Shown here: positions 30,660 to 36,267 of the stretch, one piece after another
How positions within the stretch are numbered: position 1 is the first letter of the stretch
Layout of the letters: the number at the start of each line of letters is the position of its first letter
NCBI GenBank assembly: GCA_900546575.1
Contig: URDM01000023.1
Location: 1-36,267 of the forward strand
DNA from: an uncultured Prevotella sp.
GTDB lineage: Bacteria; Bacteroidota; Bacteroidia; Bacteroidales; Bacteroidaceae
Reading direction: 5' to 3'
DNA length: 36,267 bases
Translations under genes and position numbers: made by a program
The notes under the pieces: model-generated
The model's input: the letters and a program-made list of their open reading frames with translations, nothing else
The model's database searches: none
What the model was told of the DNA's origin: nothing

Positions 30660-31646
30660 ATGTCAGAAAAATCGCAACATAAGAACATACTTATCACCAT
30701 AGCATGCTCAACGGCTGTGGTAGCAGCAGTAGCTATCATTGGTTCGCTGTCGCTCAAACAAGAGCCTGAAACAATACAGGGACAGGTGGAAGTGTCTGAA
30801 TACCGCGTGTCGAGCAAGGTGCCAGGACGCATTCTCGAACTCCGTGTCAAGGAGGGCGACTATGTCAACGTAGGCGATACGCTTGCCATTCTCGACGCTC
30901 CTGAGGTGCGCGCCAAGATGACACAGGCTCAGTCGGCAGAGAACGCAGCTTCAGCCATGGACGAAATGGCAAACAACGGAGCACGCAAGGAACAGGTGCG
31001 TGCCGCATTCGCCGTATTGCAGCAGGCAAAGGCTGGTCTGGACATTGCACAGAAGTCGTACAATCGTGTACAACGTCTGTTTGACGACGGCGTAATGACA
31101 GCCCAGAAGCGCGACGAGGCTTTTGCCAACTACAAGGCTATGGAGGCTCAGGTCAAGGCAGCACAGAGCCAGTACGACATGGCTGTGAATGGTGCCCGTA
31201 TGGAAGAGAAGAAGGCTGCTGCTGCACAGGTGAACCGTGCAAAGGGTGCCGTAGCCGAAGTGAACTCCTATATCAACGAGACAATGCAGATAGCACAGAT
31301 GGCTGGCGAGGTGAGCGATGTCTATCCGAAGGTGGGCGAGCTTGTAGGAACCGGTTCACCGATTATGTCAATATCAATAATGAACGACCTTTGGGGCACA
31401 TTCAACGTTCGCGAGGACCAGCTCAACGGTATGAAAATAGGCAGCGAGATTAAGGCTTTCGTTCCGGCATACAATCGCGAAATCCGCATGAAGGTTTACT
31501 ACATCAAGGATCAGGGCTCGTACGCAGTATGGAAGGCCACCAAGTCAAACGGACAGTACGACCTCAAGACATTCGAAGTGAAGGCCCGCCCGATTGACAA
31601 GATTGAAGGTCTGCGTCCGGGAATGTCATTGGTGCTGAAGAAATAA
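30660..31646 (+). CDS. HlyD/EmrA-type membrane-fusion protein
   Basis: Periplasmic adaptor linking the inner-membrane ABC permeases to TolC. It is 328 residues. One N-terminal membrane anchor (about 9-29) is followed by a lipoyl half-domain (VSSKVPGRILELRVKEGDYV, about 51-70). A long alpha-hairpin (about 85-215) contains QKSYNRVQRLFDDGVMTAQK, the RLS-like TolC-docking region. The returning lipoyl and beta-barrel domains follow (about 220-328). It resembles the YbhG-like subgroup that works with ABC-2 permeases. A palindromic repeat lies between it and the first permease. Confidence 0.93.
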   Translation: MSEKSQHKNILITIACSTAVVAAVAIIGSLSLKQEPETIQGQVEVSEYRVSSKVPGRILELRVKEGDYVNVGDTLAILDAPEVRAKMTQAQSAENAASAMDEMANNGARKEQVRAAFAVLQQAKAGLDIAQKSYNRVQRLFDDGVMTAQKRDEAFANYKAMEAQVKAAQSQYDMAVNGARMEEKKAAAAQVNRAKGAVAEVNSYINETMQIAQMAGEVSDVYPKVGELVGTGSPIMSISIMNDLWGTFNVREDQLNGMKIGSEIKAFVPAYNREIRMKVYYIKDQGSYAVWKATKSNGQYDLKTFEVKARPIDKIEGLRPGMSLVLKK

Positions 31647-31649
31647 GAT

Positions 31650-31764
31650 AAAAGCCCCACCCCCAACCCCTCCCCCGTAGGGAGGGGAGAGATGTGTTTA
31701 GTTATAATAAGTCGGAACATATAGCTCCCATCCCTGCCGGGGAGGGGCTGGGGGTAGGGCTTTT
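31650..31764. repeat. C/G-rich palindromic repeat element, copy 2
   Basis: The left arm starts aaaagccccacccccaaccc (31650 onwards) and the right arm ends ggggctgggggtagggcttt as its inverse. The arms have an inner cctcccccgtagggagg palindrome and an AT-rich centre. A G-quadruplex-type motif is at 31739-31759. Same element as at 21601-21775, without the duplicated right arm. It lies inside the efflux operon, 50 bases before the first permease. Confidence 0.9.
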
Positions 31765-31814
31765 CTCTTTCCGATAGATTATCTCATAAACGATTCCCCA
31801 AATCATTTTTGTTA

Positions 31815-32984
31815 ATGTCTTTCACCAAACGAATCATACAAATATTCATACGCGAGTGCCGCCGACTGAAGGAAAATCACTTATATCTGTTCTCAATGGT
31901 GATTTTCCCGATATTCGTGACCTTCTTCTTCACGTCGCTCATGAACGAAGGACAGCCGCAAGACATGCCTGTAGGCGTTGTCGACCTTGACAATTCTGCC
32001 ACGACACGCAAGCTGACACGAATGCTCGACTCGTTCCAATCGACCAAGGTGGTGGCACACTACCCCAACTTCGAAGAGGCACGACTCGCTATGCAGCACA
32101 ACGAAATATACGGTTTCCTGTATTTTCCACAAGGCACCACAGCCGACCTATTGGCTTCGCGACAGCCCAAAGTGTCATACTACTACAGCTACGCTTCGCT
32201 TACAGCAGGCTCACTCGTGTTTAAGGACCTCAAGACCGTAGCCACTCTCGGCACGGCAGGTGTCGGCAAATCGGTGATGTCAGCCAAAGGTTACACCGAC
32301 AAGCAGATTGCTACATTCCTCCAACCCATCGCTATCGACCTGCATCCCGTAGGCAATCCATGGGTAAACTACAACATCTATCTCTCAACGATGCTCATTC
32401 CGACGTGTCTGTTGCTCTTCATTTTCCTCGTCACCGCCTACTCTATGGGCTCGGAATTGAAGATGGACACGGCACGCGAACTCATGAAGTGCGCCGGCGA
32501 CAACCCGTTCGTGGCAATAACTGGCAAGATGCTGCCACACACCATTATCTGGCTCATCATAATGCTTGGCTACCTATACTACACGTTCGGCATTCTCCAC
32601 TTCCCACATCCGGGCGGTTGGGGCAGCATAATAGGTTTGGGCGTGCTGACAGTATTGGCAGCCCAGGGCTTCGGAGTGTTCATGTTCGGTCTGTTCCCTT
32701 CAATGCGAATGGCAATGAGCATGTGTTCGCTGTGGGGCGTACTTAGCTTCTCGATGGTCGGAACAGCCTTCCCAACCCTCGCAATGGACCCAGCCCTGCA
32801 ATCACTGGCACAACTGTTCCCCATGCGCCACTTCTTTATCATATATGAGATTGTGGTGTTCGGAGGCAATCCGTGGACCGATGTGGCACTCAACGCAGCC
32901 GCACTCACTCTGTTTGCCTGCGCTCCCGTGTTTGTAATCATGCGATTGGGCAAGGCTCTGAGAGAATATGTATATTTGGAGTAA
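31815..32984 (+). CDS. ABC-2 type permease, first
   Basis: Inner-membrane permease of the ABC-2/YbhS-YbhR type. It is 389 residues from ATG at 31815; an in-frame TTG two codons earlier is less likely. An N-terminal helix (about 24-42) is followed by a large periplasmic domain (about 45-175, with VGVVDLDNSATTRKLTRMLD). Five C-terminal membrane helices carry the ELKMDTARELMKCAGDNPF coupling-helix region. Homologous to the second permease and probably a heterodimer partner. No ATP-binding subunit is encoded beside it. Confidence 0.9.
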   Translation: MSFTKRIIQIFIRECRRLKENHLYLFSMVIFPIFVTFFFTSLMNEGQPQDMPVGVVDLDNSATTRKLTRMLDSFQSTKVVAHYPNFEEARLAMQHNEIYGFLYFPQGTTADLLASRQPKVSYYYSYASLTAGSLVFKDLKTVATLGTAGVGKSVMSAKGYTDKQIATFLQPIAIDLHPVGNPWVNYNIYLSTMLIPTCLLLFIFLVTAYSMGSELKMDTARELMKCAGDNPFVAITGKMLPHTIIWLIIMLGYLYYTFGILHFPHPGGWGSIIGLGVLTVLAAQGFGVFMFGLFPSMRMAMSMCSLWGVLSFSMVGTAFPTLAMDPALQSLAQLFPMRHFFIIYEIVVFGGNPWTDVALNAAALTLFACAPVFVIMRLGKALREYVYLE

Positions 32985-32996
32985 AACTGTATTTAG

Positions 32997-34178
32997 ATGA
33001 ACAAGATAAGAACTTTCTGGGAAGACACGGCCAGAGTATGGCTTCACGAGATGCGCGACATGTTCAAGGACGAGGGCGCGCTTCTCTTCGTTATACTTTT
33101 ACCACTCGCCTACCCTATACTCTACTCGTGGATATACAACAACGAGGTGGTGCGCGACGTGCCAGTGGCGGTGGTTGACAATTCGCATAGTCAGACGAGC
33201 CGCGAATTCGTTCGCCACGTAGATGCATCGTCCGACGTTCGTGTAGCAGCCTACTGCAACAACCTTGAGGAGGCAAGCCGACTCGTGGGCAAGCAGGAAG
33301 TGTACGGCATAATACTTCTGCCCGAAGACTTCGACCGCAACCTCGGACGCATGCAGCAAGCCCACGTCAGCGTGTATTGCAACATGGGACTGATGCTTAC
33401 CTATAAGGCTATATTCCAGACCTGCACAGCTGTGGCTGCCGATATGAACTCGCACATTCAGATAGCATTGTCGGGCAACTACACCAACCGCGACGACCAG
33501 CTCACAACACAGCCTATGCTGATAACCGATGTGCCAATATTCAACAACACGGGAGGTTACGGCAACTTCATATTGCCGGGCGTTCTGGTGCTCATCATAC
33601 AGCAGGTGATGCTCCTTGGCATAGGTATTGCCTACGGAACATCGCACGAGAAGCGCCGCTTTGTACGCCTCGTGCCAATGTACGAACGCCGTTTCGGACT
33701 GGCACGCATCATGGTTGGCCGCACAATGGGATTCTTCGTGCTCTTCCTGCTCATCGCAGCATGGGTATTGCTGGCGGTTCCACGGCTATTTCATTTCGTG
33801 CAGATACTACACGCACGCGACTTTGCTCTCTTCATTGTGCCTTATCTGCTGTCTTGCATAGGCTTTGCCATCACCTTCTCTTACTTCGTGCGCAAGCGCG
33901 AGAATGTGATGTTGCTCGTAGTGTTCACCTCCGTGCCATTCCTCTTCATGTCGGGCGTATCGTGGCCAAAGAGCAATATACCCGAAATGTGGCAATGGTT
34001 CTCATGGCTGTTCCCGTCTACATTCGGCATTCAGGGATTCATTAAGCTGAACACACTCGGCGGAGTATTCGGCGACATCCTGCCCGAAATCAAGGGACTC
34101 TGGATGCAGGCAATAGTATACGGAGCATTGGCTACCGTAGTGACACGTTGGCAAGTAAAGCGAGTTATGGAGAAATAA
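32997..34178 (+). CDS. ABC-2 type permease, second
   Basis: A 393-residue inner-membrane permease with the same layout as its neighbour. A first helix (about 30-48) precedes a periplasmic domain with VPVAVVDNSHSQTSREFVRH. A C-terminal block of about five membrane helices contains GTSHEKRRFVRLVPM as the cytoplasmic coupling segment. It begins 12 bases after the first permease gene. It ends the operon, followed by a strong terminator. The exported substrate is unknown. Confidence 0.9.
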   Translation: MNKIRTFWEDTARVWLHEMRDMFKDEGALLFVILLPLAYPILYSWIYNNEVVRDVPVAVVDNSHSQTSREFVRHVDASSDVRVAAYCNNLEEASRLVGKQEVYGIILLPEDFDRNLGRMQQAHVSVYCNMGLMLTYKAIFQTCTAVAADMNSHIQIALSGNYTNRDDQLTTQPMLITDVPIFNNTGGYGNFILPGVLVLIIQQVMLLGIGIAYGTSHEKRRFVRLVPMYERRFGLARIMVGRTMGFFVLFLLIAAWVLLAVPRLFHFVQILHARDFALFIVPYLLSCIGFAITFSYFVRKRENVMLLVVFTSVPFLFMSGVSWPKSNIPEMWQWFSWLFPSTFGIQGFIKLNTLGGVFGDILPEIKGLWMQAIVYGALATVVTRWQVKRVMEK

Positions 34179-34197
34179 CAAGAATAACAAACAACAA

Positions 34198-34262
34198 TAA
34201 AGCGCCCTGTAAAGGAAAAAGCGTTAACAATCTATGCTTTTGCCTTTACAGGGCGCTTTCTG
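34198..34262 (+). terminator. Terminator of the efflux operon
   Basis: The stem is formed by aaagcgccctgtaaagg (34199-34215) and cctttacagggcgcttt (34243-34259), extended inward by gc and A/T pairs, with a loop of about 13 bases and a short T-rich tail. Confidence 0.85.
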
Positions 34263-34342
34263 TTTAAATAAATATCTTGTTCGAATAATATATAAATCCT
34301 TTTCAAACTATATATATTACCTTTTCGAACTATCTGTGTATA

Positions 34343-34999
34343 TTACTCAAACACCACATCACCGAAGAAGTCGGGACGATGGAAGTCGGGCTTGGGCAGA
34401 TTGATGGGGAAGAGCGAGAGGAAGTGAGGATGAGGCAGCATGTCGCCACACTTATACACATTGCCCTTCACGTGCAAGCCGTCGAAGCTCTTAAGGTTGT
34501 GATGATAGTAAGCCTCAACGGGCACAGCCAGGCACAACTGCCATGTACGCTCACCCTCGATGTTGTCGAACGGCTCACGACCCATTGTCGACCAGCGCTG
34601 CACCTTGTCAAGAACAGCCTGCTGAGCACGCTCGCGTCCCTCACGACTGGGACCGAAACCGATGAGCAATGTGCCGGCTGCGTTGCACTCCATATTATAA
34701 TAGGTGCCGTCAGCGACTGGCGAGAGGAACAGTTCGCAGCACGAATCCTCCCAAACGTTGCCATCGTCGTGCGGTGCAACGGCACGCACGCATTCCTCAG
34801 TAACACGATAGTTGATGAGCAACTGACTGCCGTTGTGAGCCATACGCACCTCAAACTTCGGTTTGTAAGGGAAATCAGCAGCCCAACAGTGGTTGTCTAC
34901 CGGAACGAACTCAATCTGAGCCTCGTCCATAATACGGCAAATCTCAGCCGCCTCGACCGAGACAGCTGAGATTTTCTTTATGTTCAATGCTTTAGGCAT
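34343..34999 (-). CDS. Cytoplasmic CBM9-like protein
   Basis: A 218-residue protein resembling the CBM9_2-type beta-sandwich family. Visible blocks are KFEVRMAHNGSQLLINYRV (about 48-66), then GNVWEDSCCELFLSPVADG (about 80-98), YYNMECNAAGTLLIGFG, and WQLCLAVPVEAY near 153-164. The WEDSCCELFL block corresponds to the D-x-F-E-V-F-L strand of the secreted homologue at 23367-24425. No signal peptide or membrane helix is present, so it is expected in the cytoplasm. It begins 12 bases after the nagB stop and is probably co-transcribed. Its ligand is unknown; an amino-sugar-related role is only suggested by the operon. Confidence 0.8.
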   Translation of the reverse strand: MPKALNIKKISAVSVEAAEICRIMDEAQIEFVPVDNHCWAADFPYKPKFEVRMAHNGSQLLINYRVTEECVRAVAPHDDGNVWEDSCCELFLSPVADGTYYNMECNAAGTLLIGFGPSREGRERAQQAVLDKVQRWSTMGREPFDNIEGERTWQLCLAVPVEAYYHHNLKSFDGLHVKGNVYKCGDMLPHPHFLSLFPINLPKPDFHRPDFFGDVVFE

Positions 35000-35011
35000 A
35001 GACGATTGGGA

Positions 35012-35803
35012 TTAGAGATTGTTCTTCTCGATATCCTTGAAGTAGCGGTATGTTCCAACCTTGAGCTCCTCAGTAGCAGCCTCGTCAGCTACGATGATAC
35101 CGTGCTGGTGCATCTGCAGAACAGAGATTGTCCACATCTGAGTAACCGGACCCTCAACAGCAGCCTGGAGAGCGCGTGTCTTGTTGTGGCCATTAACGAG
35201 GATCATAACCTCACGGGCAGACATTACAGTACCTACACCTACTGTGAGAGCTGTTGTAGGAACCTTCTTCACGTCGTTGTCAAAGAAACGAGAGTTGGCA
35301 ACGATAGTGTCAGTTGTAAGAGTCTTCATACGTGTGCGTGAAGTGAGTGAAGAACCCGGCTCGTTGAAAGCGATGTGGCCGTCAGGACCGATGCCGCCGA
35401 TGAAGAGGTCGATACCACCAGCCTCAACAATCATCTGCTCGTAACGTGCGCACTCAGCCTCCAAATCCTCGGCGTTGCCATTAAGGATATGGATGTTCTC
35501 CTTCGGGCAGTCAACATGGTCGAAGAAGTTCTTAGCCATGAATGAGTGGTAGCTCTCCGGATGCGACTCGGGCAGACCTACATACTCGTCCATATTGAAA
35601 GTGAGGACATTCTTGAACGACACACGTCCCTCCTTGCAAGCCTCAGCCAATGCATGGTACATTCCGATAGGTGAAGAACCAGTCGGCAGACCGAGCACGA
35701 ACTTGTGGTCGGGTGTCGGATTGAACTTGTTGATACGCTCAATTACATGCTCAGCAGCCCACTTTGAGAGCTGATCATAATCCTTTTCAATAATAAGTCT
35801 CAT
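35012..35803 (-). CDS. nagB: Glucosamine-6-phosphate deaminase
   Basis: Converts glucosamine-6-phosphate to fructose-6-phosphate and ammonia, the last dedicated step of GlcNAc catabolism. It is 263 residues, and the active-site residues fall at E. coli positions: D72 in FNMDEYVGL, D141 and H143 in GPDGHIAFNEPG, E148. The phosphate loop LGLPTGSSP is at 38-46. It is the first gene of a leftward pair with a cytoplasmic CBM9-like protein. Its mRNA has a predicted leader of about 190 bases containing a terminator-like hairpin. It fits downstream of the hexosaminidase/PNGase functions in this window, which would supply GlcNAc. Confidence 0.97.
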   Translation of the reverse strand: MRLIIEKDYDQLSKWAAEHVIERINKFNPTPDHKFVLGLPTGSSPIGMYHALAEACKEGRVSFKNVLTFNMDEYVGLPESHPESYHSFMAKNFFDHVDCPKENIHILNGNAEDLEAECARYEQMIVEAGGIDLFIGGIGPDGHIAFNEPGSSLTSRTRMKTLTTDTIVANSRFFDNDVKKVPTTALTVGVGTVMSAREVMILVNGHNKTRALQAAVEGPVTQMWTISVLQMHQHGIIVADEAATEELKVGTYRYFKDIEKNNL

Positions 35804-35836
35804 AATATCTTTGTTTTAATAAAATTTGATTAGCGT

Positions 35837-35871
35837 TTTTAAAACGTGCCCCGAAGTCACATCGGGGCACG
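35837..35871 (-). terminator. Terminator-like hairpin in the nagB leader
   Basis: A perfect 10-bp GC-rich stem (35845-35854 with 35862-35871, cgtgccccga / tcggggcacg) and 7-base loop. On the minus strand it is followed by TTTTAAAAA. It lies between the nagB promoter and the nagB start, so it could act as an attenuator rather than as the end of a gene. Confidence 0.65.
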
Positions 35872-35915
35872 TCGTTGATTGTTGTAGTAGTTGTAACTAA
35901 ATAAGCAGTCATTTG

Positions 35916-35984
35916 TTAGTTGAAAATCGGTTTTTCCAAACTAATACGACTTGATGCCCTCTTTATTGAGGCACCACACTTCAT
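35916..35984 (-). other. Possible 22-codon leader ORF upstream of nagB
   Basis: An ATG at 35984, about 12 bases after the predicted transcription start, opens a 22-codon frame ending TAA at 35916-35918 (peptide begins MKCGASIKRA). A second frame starts four bases further (ATG 35912) and contains five consecutive Thr codons at 35880-35894, just before the hairpin. There is no evidence that either is translated. Confidence 0.25.
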
Positions 35985-36001
35985 AGTTTGTCTTAATCCA
36001 T

Positions 36002-36033
36002 ACAAAGATACGCATTTAATCAGTAACGCCAAA
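36002..36033 (-). promoter_or_regulatory. Promoter of nagB
   Basis: On the minus strand TATCTTTGT (36002-36010) matches the -7 consensus, and TTTG (36030-36033) lies 19 bases upstream. Predicted start near 35996. The 464-base stretch from 35804 to the right edge holds this promoter, the nagB leader and a rightward -7 box; no gene is seen in it. Confidence 0.7.
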
Positions 36034-36084
36034 GATAATCGAACAAAATTAGTTGCTTAACATCAATTTTTAAACACAATTTCG

Positions 36085-36093
36085 TATTTTTGC
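36085..36093 (+). promoter_or_regulatory. Candidate rightward -7 box
   Basis: TATTTTTGC matches the -7 consensus on the plus strand without a clear -33 element. It may drive a gene beyond the right edge; the remaining bases up to 36267 are AT-rich and non-coding. Confidence 0.4.
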
Positions 36094-36267
36094 ACCATTC
36101 ATACAAGTAACAGCACCCAATGGCATGCTGTTTGTGACAAATAAAGCGTAAGAAACACTTCACGCATAAGTGATATATTAAAATTATTCAATAAGTAAAT
36201 GATCTAAATTATTTATATATATCAGTACTAATATGGTTCATTTTCCGTTTTATAGAAAAAATTAGAA

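Noticed and set aside
35787..35912. Threonine-attenuation leader peptide for nagB
   Set aside because: The frame with five Thr codons runs through the terminator hairpin and into nagB without a stop, and nagB has no link to threonine. The Thr run may simply come from the low-complexity gttgtagtagttgt sequence. It is mentioned only as part of the leader finding.

Overview
The window looks like a chromosomal segment of a Bacteroidales bacterium, most likely a Prevotella/Segatella relative. Evidence: a SusC/SusD pair, many secreted glycosidases, Bacteroidota-type promoters (TAnnTTTG at -7, TTTG near -33), weak ribosome binding sites, families largely confined to Bacteroidota (DUF4494, the TIGR02757/DUF2400 family), and several families of short palindromic intergenic repeats. 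Species assignment is inference. No rRNA, tRNA, CRISPR array, transposase gene or prophage was seen. The only possible mobile-type protein is a truncated Rpn-like C terminus at the left edge.

Layout. 1-371: 3' end of a probable Rpn/PD-(D/E)XK nuclease-family gene with a long heptad repeat. 476-4748 (-): etfB-etfA-acyl-CoA dehydrogenase operon, with a small four-helix-bundle gene inserted between etfA and the dehydrogenase. 5147-7204 (+): DNA topoisomerase III. 7374-8589 (-): DUF4494 protein and YggS-type PLP protein. 8784-11632 (+): secreted GH20 beta-hexosaminidase and a secreted cyclophilin. 11839-12942 (-): secreted GHL10-like glycosidase. 13335-23060 (+): polysaccharide-utilization-type locus of SusC, SusD, two GH29 alpha-L-fucosidases and a PNGase F-like peptide:N-glycosidase. 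23367-25466 (-): CD225, DUF2752 and TM2 small membrane proteins followed by a secreted CBM9-like protein. 25557-26234 (-): trmD. 26389-27851 (+): TIGR02757 protein and SGNH hydrolase. 28225-34178 (+): membrane-anchored coiled-coil protein, TolC, HlyD and two ABC-2 permeases, with no ATPase gene. 34343-35803 (-): nagB and a cytoplasmic CBM9-like protein, behind a long structured leader.

How it works together. The centre of the window reads as a host- or plant-glycoprotein N-glycan acquisition locus. A PNGase releases N-glycans, fucosidases remove fucose, SusC/D import the glycan, and the nearby GH20 enzyme could trim GlcNAc/GalNAc. NagB further along handles glucosamine-6-phosphate. No dedicated regulator (HTCS, ECF sigma/anti-sigma) is present.

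The most unusual content is non-coding. (i) An inverted-repeat element seems to carry the four-helix-bundle gene, with two ORF-less relatives in the same etf region. (ii) Two arrays of five 15-bp palindromes sit on an exact 22-bp period. (iii) A G-rich palindromic element, with G-quadruplex motifs, lies directly before the PNGase start codon. (iv) A nested double-hairpin repeat lies between topB and yggS. (v) A terminator-like hairpin lies in the nagB leader. (vi) A G8 tract lies in the susC signal-peptide codons.
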